NCBI GenBank assembly: GCA_951799405.1 | Contig: OX637332.1 | Span: 13,211,001-13,275,000 of the forward strand | Length of the DNA: 64,000 nucleotides | Direction: 5' to 3' | From: Agapetus fuscipes | Lineage: Eukaryota > Arthropoda > Insecta > Trichoptera > Glossosomatidae | Part shown: piece by piece, positions 11,968 through 21,314 of the stretch | How the letters are laid out: each line of letters starts with the position of its first letter | How positions within the stretch are numbered: position 1 is the stretch's first letter | The notes under the pieces: generated by a model | Told to the model about the DNA's origin: nothing | The model's database searches: none | What the model saw: the letters and a program-made list of their open reading frames with translations, nothing else | Translations under genes and position numbers: made by a program

Positions 11968-12140
11968 GGTCGATAGCTCAGTTGGTAGAATGCTTGCGTT
12001 CCAACCTAGGCTACCCACCAAGGGTGTCAAAAATGATTTTTCGTTTCTTTCAATAGAAATCCATACTCTAAATACCGGCAAGGTTTACTTGGCCTTCACA
12101 AAAGCACCAAGTCCCTGTTACGAGCCGCTGCATCTCAAGT
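11968..12140 (+). repeat. tRNA-derived SINE-2 copy
   Basis: The head GGTCGATAGCTCAGTTGGTA carries an A-box like a tRNA (TAGCTCAGTTGG). The body includes CCAAGGGTGTCA, as in the copy at 22895. The anticodon and T arms do not fold properly, so it is a SINE head and not a functional tRNA. Confidence 0.75.
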
Positions 12141-12757
12141 GAAAATAGCCACGATGATCGCCGGTCTTTGTTAGAGAAGCGTTAAACACTAGACCACGGA
12201 TCGGTGCAGTTTCTCACACAGCCTATTCACTTTACTTGGTACTTTATAAATGTTATGCTAAAGTTTCACGTAACAGAGGCCTTCGCACGATCTGCCGCAG
12301 TACTCCGCCTCAGTAGGTTTCCAATACTTGGCGTGAGAAAAATAAACTTTCCTTACAAGGTGAGCCATTTCCGAACACTACACCAAGTATAAAACTTCAT
12401 CCTTTCAATTACTAACCTACAGCGTTTGCACAAATAATGTATCAGTATGGAAACTAAAGCAACACACCTGCGTTGAGGTTTCATTACTGGCACTTGTGTT
12501 ATTATCGCGTGGAAGGGAAATGGATGTATGGAAAGTAAGCATGTGTGAGGGAGACAGCAAAAAGGTAAGCGTTCCCGAATGGTTTATGGTTTGCGTTTGC
12601 AGGATTTGGGTAGAAGAGGATAACAATGGGTGACAGAAAACATCAACACTGAAGGTTGTCAACAGTGCAATGACAAGCTTGTCATAACAAACGCGTCAAA
12701 AAACAAAAATCAAGCCATGTCGAAGTGACAGCGCATTAAGATAAACTTGTAAAGTGC
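12141..12757. other. No feature recognised
   Basis: No coding or repeat signal recognised. Confidence 0.45.
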
Positions 12758-12830
12758 ACCACGCAACTTAGCTACACATATAGTGTAACTTATTGCCTGC
12801 GTTATCCCCGAAGGGGTCGCATGTGGCGAT
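12758..12830 (+). repeat. Short repeat R3
   Basis: Contains TAGCTACACATATAGTGTAA followed by a TCCCCGAAGG block and GTCGCATGTGGCGA. Related copies are at 13451-13522 and 23300-23352. It may be part of a SINE; the family is not known. Confidence 0.6.
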
Positions 12831-12859
12831 TCGGGACCTATTTATTTTTACGGATAAGG

Positions 12860-13017
12860 GGGCAGGCCTCACACCAACCACTTTCAGTTGAAGTGGGTGT
12901 TTCCCAGCTCCCGGGGGGGCTGGTTCTCATTTCTGAAGTGAAGGCTGAGTAAACTTTGAGATCGAACCCTTACTATCGGCATGGAATGCAAGCATTCTAC
13001 CAATTGAGCAATCGATA
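12860..13017 (-). repeat. tRNA-derived SINE-2 copy
   Basis: Minus orientation. The tRNA-like head (near 12958-13017) carries a degenerate A-box and a B-box-like GTTCGATC-type motif. The body matches the copies at 5038 and 22895. Confidence 0.75.
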
Positions 13018-13097
13018 TTTTTCCAAGTTGGTCGTCGTCGCTACAATTGCTGTAAGGCTGGATGGACCTTTGGTGACCGGTCATTGGTAAAGGTTTA

Positions 13098-13224
13098 TGA
13101 ATTTTTCAACCCAGCGAAGAGCAAATTTGAAAATATAAATGGTATATTTTTTGTGCTCCCCCGGGATTCGAACCCACAACCTTCCATTCAGAGTCCGAAG
13201 TGTTACCACTGAACTACGGACCGC
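13098..13224 (-). repeat. tRNA-derived SINE-3 copy (Gln-like head)
   Basis: On the minus strand the head reads GCGGTCCGTAGTTCAGTGGT, and further on GGGTTCGAATCCCGG, which are clear A and B boxes. A CTCTGAA loop resembles tRNA-Gln(CTG), but the anticodon stem does not pair, so this is a SINE. The AT-rich body ends with AACCCAGCGAAGAGC. A second copy is at 14640. Confidence 0.8.
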
Positions 13225-13450
13225 TAAAATATCTGAAATCTTTTTCGAGAAAACTATCAAAGATATTCGTTCCCCTTTGAAGTTGTTTATTTTGTTCGTC
13301 TTATATCAGTGCTAAAACATCATTTTCCCCACATTTCTTTATTAATTTTGGTTGGCTATTTTTGGGATTTCCCTGTCAGTGCTGGGCACACAACAACGCT
13401 ACTATGTACCTAGGTGTACTAGCAAAATTGGGCTCCTGTACCAAGTATAA

Positions 13451-13522
13451 AACGTAACTAAGCTACACATACAGTGTTACTTCTTGCCGCGTCGTCCCCG
13501 AAGGCGTCGCATGTGGCGAGTG
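13451..13522 (+). repeat. Short repeat R3
   Basis: Second copy of R3 with TAAGCTACACATACAGTG and GTCCCCGAAGGCGTCGCATG. Confidence 0.6.
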
Positions 13523-13839
13523 GTAGATTTTTGACGAACTTAATTACGCGACGAATTGAACATCACTTCGTAAATTTACCTAGATCGTGTGAATATAAAA
13601 ATATAAGAAAACTACATCACTCACTAAGAGTGCTGTTGTATCTTCCATAATTTTTTTGCTTACGATCGAGGGGATATTACGGAATACTTATGCTCGGGGC
13701 ACTATAACAGACGTTTAAGTTTTTAAACGCTGTGGTTTAGTTAATACGTATTTTTTATACTTAGGGTGCAGTTGAGTGAAATTATAAAACCTAACGATAA
13801 ACTGAAGTAACTACATATAGCGCAGAGTCACGTAACGAA
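13523..13839. other. No feature recognised
   Basis: No coding or repeat signal recognised. Confidence 0.45.
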
Positions 13840-13985
13840 TAGGGGTGGCATGAGCCTCTGCAGATTTATCTGCATTAATTATATTATAATACAATACCAT
13901 ACTCGTTTTAAAATTGTAACTGAAACTGTAACAGTCACCATTCTACTAGGGGTGCCCAGAGCCTCTACAGCCGTTTAAACATTGA
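13840..13985 (-). repeat. RTE family 2 tail fragments
   Basis: Two short pieces (AGGGGTGGCATGAGCCTCTG and CTAGGGGTGCCCAGAGCCTC) match the 3' end of RTE family 2 seen at 4262 and 45300. They are probably a nested or broken copy. Confidence 0.55.
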
Positions 13986-14189
13986 TTCGGATACAACACA
14001 TCTTTAAAAAGGAGACCGGTATGTGGTCAAGTAGTTGACTGTTGCTAAAAAAATTTAGAATCTATCGGTTGGTAATAAATTATCCAAAAAATAATAATGT
14101 AACATCTGACCATCAGTTATAACCTCGAAGGGGTCAAGTTGAAAAGACAACGCGAGAAGAAGTAGCAATATATGTGCAGCTTAGTTTGC

Positions 14190-14415
14190 GACTTTTAAGT
14201 TGGTATGAAGCTGACCACCCACACTGGAAAAGTTATTTCTTTTAGCCAATATCATCCCTGTTTCATGTAAGGTCAGAAGAGTTCCAGGTTTTATATTCAT
14301 AGATTTTTATTTTGTTTTTACACATGCAACATGTGTAAGCGCGATGTTACAGTGTCAGCTTGTAGACATGCATAATTATAAATCTTTATCGTTAATACAC
14401 ATTTGCAACTTACAA
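14190..14415 (+). repeat. SINE-1 copy
   Basis: Near-complete plus-strand SINE-1: AGTTGGTATGAAGCTGACCA at the head, CACATGCAACATGTGTAAGC in the middle and an imperfect tail. Confidence 0.75.
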
Positions 14416-14639
14416 TATAAATGCATTATAGTTGAGAGCGCGTATTAATATCGTATTATTATTTACGTCTCCGCTTGCTGATTATGAATGAGGAATATGC
14501 AGTTATTTTTACAACAAGCCGCTAAAGACAGATACAGACGAGAACATCTTGCAAGTGGAAAGGAGTAAGTGTTTAGTTGCCTATACTGAGAAAAATCAAC
14601 TCTAAAATGCTCTCGTTACCCAAAGGAATAATATTATTC

Positions 14640-14745
14640 AACCTAGCGAACAGCATATTAAATATAAATAACATATTTTTGTGCTTCGCCGGGATTCAAA
14701 CCCACGACCTTTAATTTACGACTCCAAAGCGTCACACCAAAAAAT
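14640..14745 (-). repeat. tRNA-derived SINE-3 copy
   Basis: Minus orientation with the same body (AACCTAGCGAACAGC) and B-box (GGGTTTGAATCCCGG) as the copy at 13098. The head is diverged. Confidence 0.7.
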
Positions 14746-14942
14746 ATTTTCTATGGTTAATATCAGTATGAATATGTATTTCTTAGTGATATTTCGTGAA
14801 AAATAATAATTTTACCGTGTCTACTTTGACCCGCATAGTATCGACTAAATGCTGTAACCGAGAAAAAAATCCCTAATTATCGGGAATTTACTACGGTTGA
14901 TGTCACATAGAAGAGGGATATTTTGAATGTTCAGATCTATTC

Positions 14943-14973
14943 CTTGACTTATAGGTTGGTATAAGGCTGACCA
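14943..14973 (+). repeat. SINE-1, 5' piece split by LINE insertion
   Basis: CTTGACTTATAGGTTGGTAT through GACCA. The remainder resumes at 18520, showing that the LINE between them inserted into a pre-existing SINE-1. Confidence 0.85.
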
Positions 14974-17900
14974 TATATATATATATAAGGATAATTTATT
15001 TTAATGTACACATAATTAAAGAGCGCCGTTTTTGTGTGTGTCACACCTCAAGGGCCCTCTCAAATCACGGATAAGATTTCTTGTAAAGATGTGTCTTTAG
15101 TGCTCCTTTAAAGACACCAACAGTCTTTGCCTTCCTCACATTAGGTGGCAGTCTGTTCCACTCCATTGGTCCCGCAAACCGGAAAGCACGGTCCCCAAAA
15201 TTAGTGCGTGTCTGACGGTGTGGCTGAACCAAGTCCACCACGCCATCCCCTGCAGATCTGAGCGTTTGGCGCCTCAAATCCCTCTCAACGGGTGTAAACA
15301 TGTCAGCCAAATATGAAGGAGCTGTACCATTTACAGCCTTATACACCATCAGACAAACACGGTAGACCACCCTCTCCGGAAAACGAAGCCAATGCAGTTT
15401 CCCTAACAATGGAGTAATGCGAGTAAATTTAGACATCCCGAATATGAGTCTTGCCGCTGAATTCAGCACAGACTGAAGACGGTTGAACTGCTTTTTCGGC
15501 TGACCTATGTACAGCGTTGAGCAATAGTCAACTCGTGACATCACAAAGGCATTAACCAGGGTCTTGACTGCTCCCGACGGTAAACATCTCCTGATCGCCT
15601 TTATCTGGCGAAGTTCAAAAAATGAGGAAGATACAGTCAAGTTCAATTGCTCTCCCATTGTGAGGTTCCGATCCAGTGTGACTCCTAGAAGTCTGACTGA
15701 GTCGGAGGGCTGAATCAGCTCTCCCCCAATGGAGAGTGGTACTCGAGTTGTCAAAAGATGATCACGCCTGGTTGTAGCCGCCCACATCACTTCTGTCTTA
15801 CCCATGTTAAGGATTAGGCCATTGCTTGTCATCCATTCACCAATCTCCGCAATGCAAGCTGCCACCCTGTTACTGAGAGTTTGTGCCATATGTGGCTGAC
15901 ACTGAGAGTAAATTTGCCAGTCATCTGCATATGCATGTGTAATGAGGCCCCATTTCTCAACTATACTCTCAATGTCAGCAGTGTATAAAATAAACAGGAT
16001 CGGTCCCAGTACAGACCCCTGCGGCACCCCGGAGATCAGCGAATAGGAAGGTGAGACACAGTCACAAGTACGCACTACCTGCTTGCGATCCGCCAAGTAG
16101 GAGGAGAACCACGCCAGCGCCTTATCCCTCAAGCCGTACGAACCCTCCAACCTCCTTATCAGAATATCATGACATACGGTGTCAAACGCCGCACTCATGT
16201 CCAGAAGCGCTAAGAGAGCAAGATCTCCGCAATCCACTGCCGATATCAGATCTGAGACCACCGTCAGTAAGCCAGTTTCAGTCGAATGATATTTTCGATA
16301 GGCTGATTGCCTCTTAGGCATCAGATCGTTAGCACTCAGATAAGATACCAGCCGATCAGAGACAATGCGCTCCAGTACCTTAGACAGAAACGGTAAGTTT
16401 GACACCGGCCTGAAATTGGAGAGATCGTTAGGATCGAGATTTGGCTTTTTTAATATTGGCGTTATTTGCGCTTCCTTTAAAAAGGAGGGGATAGTGGCAT
16501 CCATTAGGCATCCATTGATAAACCTAACAATAAATGGAGCCACTAGAAGAATGCACTCTTTTAGTACCCACGTCGGCACAGGATCCAGATCACACTGCTT
16601 ATTTGGCGATCCCGCTACAACTCGCGTCACCTCTTCAATAGAGGTCAGCCCAAGCACTTCAAGCTGTGAATTACACAAAAGTCCCAGAGAACCAGGACTA
16701 ACCCCTAGGGGAGAATATCTGGTCGGTATTTTACTTTGAAAGTAAGCAGCGAGATCACCAGCAGTCGTCACCGGACCCGCACCGGCCCGGGCACCACCAG
16801 ACACGTTCTCCAGAAGTCTCCATAAACGCTGTGGACATTTTTCACTAGCAATAATGGTACAATAATGCTGGGACTTTTTCTGGAGGATAGCTGACCTGTA
16901 CAGACCCTGTGCAATTATCCACATTTCTCTAGTGCTACCTGGCTTGCCGCTCCTGAAATTACGCTCTGCTTGTCGCATTTTGCGTTTCAGCGCACTGCAT
17001 TCACTATCAAACCAGATAGCACTATTCCGCTCCCTAACATGTTTGATTGTAATGGGAGCATGCAGATTTATTAAACTTTTCATGGTGTCATTGTACAGCC
17101 CAACTAATGTGTCTGGGTGCATTGAGACGTAGGTTTCCGGACAACAGATCGGCGATAGAGACAAATCCATTTTGAAGAAATCGATCTTAAATTTGTTCCA
17201 GGACCTGGAGGTAATTTTCCTGTATACAGGAACAGGTCGTCCTAGATTTAAACGTACCACCACCAACCTGTGGTCCGACAAACCCACATCTCTTACCTCT
17301 GTTTTCAAAGGAGCATCCTCCTGTCTAGTGATGACCACATCCAGTAGGCCACCCGCGTCATGAGTGGGAGCATCTACCCACTGTCTGCAGCCATAGTCCG
17401 CAAGCAAGGCAGTGAGAGTAACACAATTGGTGTCATCTCTGCGCTCAAGCCTGACGTTAACATCCCCCACTATCAGAAACATCTCATTACGAGTTACTAA
17501 AACTTCAAAGAGCTCCCGAAATTCATGAAAAAACGCCGCCGTAACAGGCTTAGAGCCGGGGCGATATACAATAGCTATTGTGAGCGTTGCACCGGAAGAT
17601 ACCCGACATACAAGGCACTCAAATGTCGTGAAAGAAAAAAAGTTAATCTTCTCCACACGACATCCTGGACGCACTAGCAACGCAACTCCGCCATGGTTGG
17701 TCCAGGAAATATTCTCTGTCCCTTTTCCATGATGTGGCCTTGCCCGTGCTTCCTCAAATGTCGCGAACCCCAGTGCACGCAGTCTCTTCATGGCACTTGA
17801 GTGGTAGCTCTCATGCCACGTCTCTGTCAGTGCGAGGATGCCAAGGTCATGGCTTTTACATAATTCACAAATGTCATCCACTTTATTGGCGATAGATCTC

Positions 17901-18519
17901 GCATTCCAGCATCCAAGATTGATCTTCCTCTCCAGAATTTGCTGATGTCTCCCGCTGGTCAGCAGGGAGCTCGGCGATGAAGGTGCCACTGAAGATCTGG
18001 ATGTGGAAGCAAGATCCTCACAATGCACTGAACAAACAGCAGGAGTTGTCACTGGCGGGGCTGAGTAGTTCAGCCGTCGCCCTCCTCGTTTTCTGCGCCT
18101 CACGCGCCTCCTCAGCACAATGTTTGGCCACTCTTTTGTTCGACATTGCACTCGCGGCACAGTGTTAGTTATTATATCTTTAAGTACTTGCAGGGAGTAC
18201 CTCTGCACTGGACATAGCACTGGCGCGTCTGTTTCTGTCATGCAGGCGAGTAAGTAGGTACCTACCCACTGCAAGCACTTTGCCGCGATGTCACTTGTCA
18301 AAAATTAGAGGTTATGGAATTTTTTATTTTATTTTGAATTGTTTATTTGTAGGCGCATTCACTGTGTTTAATTGCACTGCGTAAGCATCTGAACTGCTGG
18401 TTAACTTTTAAAATATTGTAATCACTAGAACACAGTTTTAATTAGAAAAAAAATTACAAAAAATAAACAGAGCTTCTACCGCCCGCTAATCAGCGGCGGT
18501 AGGTAGTCCTCGTATATCC
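14974..18519 (-). mobile_element. Apparently full-length L2/CR1-like LINE
   Basis: A 3.55-kb non-LTR retrotransposon on the minus strand, nested in SINE-1. It has a 5' leader of about 218 bp, one intact ORF, and a 3' UTR of about 90 bp ending in a (TA)n run (14973-14986). The pentamer GACCA occurs on both sides (14969-14973 and 18520-18524), consistent with a short target duplication. The open ORF and clean junctions suggest recent activity. The clade call rests on the single-ORF layout, the RT and the C-terminal motif; L2 versus a neighbouring CR1-group clade is not resolved. Confidence 0.85.
15065..18301 (-). CDS. LINE endonuclease-reverse transcriptase, intact
   Basis: A 1078-codon ORF without stops. 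The N-terminal ~100 residues are basic and unassigned. An apurinic-like endonuclease follows (about 125-355): LGCWNARSIANKVDDI, LTETWHES, GGVALLVRPG, IAIVYRPGS, IVGDVNVR and GLSDHRLVVVR carry the usual catalytic Glu, Asn/Asp and Ser-Asp-His positions. The reverse transcriptase spans about 560-850 with NFRPVSNLPFLSKVLER, SAYRKYHSTETGLL, LLDMSAAFDTV, SGVPQGSVLGPILFILY and the YADD active site in AYADDWQIY. The C-terminal LQSVLNSAARLIFG and KLHWLRFPERVVYRV blocks are typical of CR1/L2 group proteins. It would copy its own RNA by target-primed reverse transcription. The first Met was taken; a later start is possible. Confidence 0.9.
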   Translation of the reverse strand: MTSDIAAKCLQWVGTYLLACMTETDAPVLCPVQRYSLQVLKDIITNTVPRVQCRTKEWPNIVLRRRVRRRKRGGRRLNYSAPPVTTPAVCSVHCEDLASTSRSSVAPSSPSSLLTSGRHQQILERKINLGCWNARSIANKVDDICELCKSHDLGILALTETWHESYHSSAMKRLRALGFATFEEARARPHHGKGTENISWTNHGGVALLVRPGCRVEKINFFSFTTFECLVCRVSSGATLTIAIVYRPGSKPVTAAFFHEFRELFEVLVTRNEMFLIVGDVNVRLERRDDTNCVTLTALLADYGCRQWVDAPTHDAGGLLDVVITRQEDAPLKTEVRDVGLSDHRLVVVRLNLGRPVPVYRKITSRSWNKFKIDFFKMDLSLSPICCPETYVSMHPDTLVGLYNDTMKSLINLHAPITIKHVRERNSAIWFDSECSALKRKMRQAERNFRSGKPGSTREMWIIAQGLYRSAILQKKSQHYCTIIASEKCPQRLWRLLENVSGGARAGAGPVTTAGDLAAYFQSKIPTRYSPLGVSPGSLGLLCNSQLEVLGLTSIEEVTRVVAGSPNKQCDLDPVPTWVLKECILLVAPFIVRFINGCLMDATIPSFLKEAQITPILKKPNLDPNDLSNFRPVSNLPFLSKVLERIVSDRLVSYLSANDLMPKRQSAYRKYHSTETGLLTVVSDLISAVDCGDLALLALLDMSAAFDTVCHDILIRRLEGSYGLRDKALAWFSSYLADRKQVVRTCDCVSPSYSLISGVPQGSVLGPILFILYTADIESIVEKWGLITHAYADDWQIYSQCQPHMAQTLSNRVAACIAEIGEWMTSNGLILNMGKTEVMWAATTRRDHLLTTRVPLSIGGELIQPSDSVRLLGVTLDRNLTMGEQLNLTVSSSFFELRQIKAIRRCLPSGAVKTLVNAFVMSRVDYCSTLYIGQPKKQFNRLQSVLNSAARLIFGMSKFTRITPLLGKLHWLRFPERVVYRVCLMVYKAVNGTAPSYLADMFTPVERDLRRQTLRSAGDGVVDLVQPHRQTRTNFGDRAFRFAGPMEWNRLPPNVRKAKTVGVFKGALKTHLYKKSYP

Positions 18520-18740
18520 GACCATCCATACTGTAAACAAATGGTTCACTTTGCTTACTGTTTCAGGAAAGGTCGGCAAGAGTTGTAAGGCTTATGTCAA
18601 TTTAAGATTGAGTTTTATATTCTACTAGGTTCACATGCAGCATGTTTAAGCGCGAACTTATACGTGTCTGCTTGTAAGAATGCATTTAATATAATAATCT
18701 TAAATGTGATATTATATATATCATTGCAACTTAGTTTATA
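18520..18740 (+). repeat. SINE-1, 3' piece split by LINE insertion
   Basis: Resumes at GACCA then CCATACTGTAAAC and continues to the tail. It completes the copy begun at 14943. Confidence 0.85.
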
Positions 18741-19454
18741 GATATACCTCATTGCTATCTATTTGCACTGTCCTGGTGTGAGCGGATTAACTCTATACCG
18801 GCAGTTGTCGCAAGGCCGCGCTTGCGCATCGCATAGTCGGCATTTCTCATTGCAAATGATGCAGTATATACATAATCAAACATGCCAGACTAGAATCTAT
18901 TACATTCATGTACCACAATGGCGTAGGGTCCTAATAACACGATACCCATCGGCTTTCCTTTTGAAATTACGCAAAAAGTAATGTATAAAAGTACTTCTTT
19001 AATTAGTAAAAAATAAACTTAACATATTTTTTTAAAACCGCCAAAACTTCCTTCGATCAAGTAAAAAAAAGCTGCAGACTGACGACCACAGCCGCAAACA
19101 TCCGACACACGATTCCTGACGGACATACCGGCCTGTTAGGACAAACTATGGTATCAGAGAGAAGCAGTAGGAAGGAGCGGGGAGGAATCCCTTAGTAGAG
19201 ATTAGACACGCAAAAAAAACATCATTGCAGACACCGTGAATAAGGAATCTTTCAAATGTTTGCAAGATTATGGAAAAAAAATCTTTTTAAGAAAATTAGA
19301 TTAAATACTTCATGAAATAAGTGTTTTGAAAGATTTACGATTGTAAATGTTTGATTTTCGTTAATGAAATATGTTTCTATTGTACATTAATTTCAGATAC
19401 TCGCATAAGATTTTCGTTTTTACAGTATTTTCTATCTCTTGATCTAATCTAATC
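18741..19454. other. No feature recognised
   Basis: AT-rich, no coding or repeat signal recognised. Confidence 0.45.
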
Positions 19455-19570
19455 TAAGCTGCAAAGATATACATCATTTAAGATTTATATTAAATGCATT
19501 CCCACAAGCAGACATGTATAATTTCGCGATAACACATGCCGCATGTGGACCTACAATATAAAAACCTTAA
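19455..19570 (-). repeat. SINE-1, 3' half only
   Basis: Tail and centre of SINE-1 (TAAGCTGCAAAGATATA, CACATGCCGCATGTGGACC) in minus orientation; the 5' half is absent. Confidence 0.65.
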
Positions 19571-19768
19571 TTTCTAAGGAATTCACGTCATTTATGAAAA
19601 TTATAGGTACGTTTTTCTAAGCCACTTATTGCAAAAAAGGAGCTATTTTTTTAACAATATTTTATTTTCCCCCTTGGATTTTTTATGTTTGATGGATTTA
19701 CTTTTCTCAATCCCGTTACCTTCTGAAAAAAATCACACTTCGCCACTGATGTACCATCAACTTATAAG

Positions 19769-20856
19769 TAGAGGTACGGAATTTTCGCAAATACAAAAAC
19801 AAATTTTCGCATTTTTTTTTTTTTTGAAAATTCAAATTTCGCATCAATTTCGCATAAATAATTATATATCACCGAAATAATTATATATCACCGAAAAACA
19901 AAAAAGAAAATGAACATTAATGAAAGTTTGCTTTGTTTATTTACTGAAGATGAAGTTATAAAACATCAAACAGTACTTATAAAATAAAACCATTTAAGTA
20001 GAAAGGAAATAAAAGTGTTTCAAGTTTAAAAAAATCCATATTAATTAAAGTCTACCATTGTTGTTATTCAACATTTGCCTCCTTTAAAGTTGATCTACGA
20101 TCTGTAACAACAACATTGTATTTGCTGAAGAAGCGTTCTGCGTCTAGGGTATTTGTTGGGCTCCATATGCTTTGTAATGCTGCCTCAGCAAAAGATGGGA
20201 AGCAACATTTAGTGGCCATCAATATATCTGTCACGCAGGACGTTCGTTTCTATTAATTGATTGAAGGATCAACCTATGAAAGTGAGTGTACCCATCAATC
20301 AGCTCATTTTGCGCAAGTGCTTTGAAAAAAGGAATTTTGGAAAAGCTTTGCAGCAATATGTTCGGGTTTAAGGTAGTTATGCTTGCAGCTACAGATGGGC
20401 AAAACAATTGACTTATGTGAAAGAAGGCCTCGTTCGTCTCATTTAAGATCATGTGGAGAGAAAGTTTATTGAAACTTTTGTCATTTGCTGTTTTCAGAAT
20501 TTCTTTATCAACTTCTTCATATTCGTCAAGGAAATGTTTGGTTTTTACATAAAAATATCCCTGGCGTTGCCTATCTAGCGAGGATTTTAAATCTTCAAAC
20601 TTGGTCCATAGATGCGCAAACGGAAAACTTGAACCTTCTAAATCATCAATCAATTTCATGATCTTGGGGCAGAACTCGGTGGTGAAGGTCAGTTGAATTT
20701 TGAGTTTACGTTTAATTACAAATTACGAAAATATTCGATTGAACTGTTTTTTCGCAAAAAAAACACAAATCTATATATTTCGCATTTATTAGAAATTATT
20801 TAAAAATTTCGCATTTATCGCATCTATTTCGTAAATGCGAAAATTCCGTACCTCTC
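19769..20856. mobile_element. Deleted hAT element with 8-bp target duplication
   Basis: A 1088-bp element flanked on both sides by CTTATAAG (19761-19768, 20857-20864). The terminal inverted repeats are TAGAGGTACGGAATTTTCGC at the left and GAGAGGTACGGAATTTTCGC (reverse complement) at the right, followed by several TTTCGCAT sub-repeats. The 8-bp duplication and the transposase C-terminus identify it as hAT. Most of the transposase is missing, so it depends on an autonomous relative. Confidence 0.88.
20064..20659 (-). pseudogene. hAT transposase C-terminal fragment
   Basis: A 142-codon open stretch (20231-20659) starting MKLIDDLEGSSFPFAHLWTK is followed, in another frame, by about 50 codons (20064-20219) with WSPTNTLDAERFFSKYNVVV and DRRSTLKEAN. 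The latter is the hAT dimerisation domain signature (S/T-x-x-ERxFSxY ... DRRxxL). The BED zinc finger and the catalytic N-terminal part are absent. The frame change between the two segments makes it a remnant; an intron is an alternative explanation but no clear splice sites were seen. Confidence 0.75.
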
Positions 20857-20884
20857 CTTATAAGTAATCATATTATGATGATTG

Positions 20885-20935
20885 ATTTGGTGAGGGCTGT
20901 TTCTGTGTGAATTACACCCCAAGAGTCTACTGATT
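20885..20935 (-). repeat. Repeat R4 fragment
   Basis: TGTGTGAATTACACCCCAAG is the reverse complement of a block in the repeats at 45437 and 45850. Confidence 0.5.
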
Positions 20936-20944
20936 ATAATAATC

Positions 20945-21193
20945 TATAATCTATCTATAATCTAAGTTGCAAGGATATATTCATTCAAAGCTCTCAGATG
21001 TATGCCCACAAACAAACACGTGTAGTTCGCGCTTACAAATGCTGATTGTGTACTTACAAATAAAATCCAAACCTCAAATGAACATAAGCCCTGCAACTCT
21101 TGCCGACATTCCCTGAAACAGGGGTGACATTGGCAAAGTGAACCATTTTTTACAGTATGGGTGGTCAGCCTCATACCAACCTATAAGTCAAGG
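20945..21193 (-). repeat. SINE-1 at the end of RTE copy A
   Basis: Complete SINE-1 directly after the LINE 3' UTR. It is very similar to the free copies at 27942 and 60264. Confidence 0.85.
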
Positions 21194-21314
21194 AATACGA
21201 GTAATAAATAACATTTAAGTATAAAAAAAAACAACAAAATCTTAAAAATAAATCTATACAAAAAAAAGTCAAAAATTTCTTATGCAAAAAATGTAGCAAA
21301 CTAATAAACCAACA

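Noticed and set aside
11968..12040. Possible tRNA gene (plus) from GGTCGATAGCTCAGTTGG.
   Set aside because: No complete cloverleaf and the downstream body is shared with other SINE-2 copies.
13098..13224. Possible tRNA-Gln gene (minus).
   Set aside because: Good A and B boxes but the anticodon stem does not pair, an AT-rich body follows, and a sister copy exists at 14640. It is a SINE.
16051..17363. Several plus-strand ORFs across the L2-like LINE.
   Set aside because: Antisense shadows of the 1078-codon minus-strand ORF.
20962..21174. 70-codon ORF starting MRLTTHTVKNGS that recurs in SINE-1 copies (27961, 47575, 60284).
   Set aside because: It is the plus-sense reading of the repeat itself. 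Differences between copies change amino acids freely and other copies are broken, so no selection on protein is visible.
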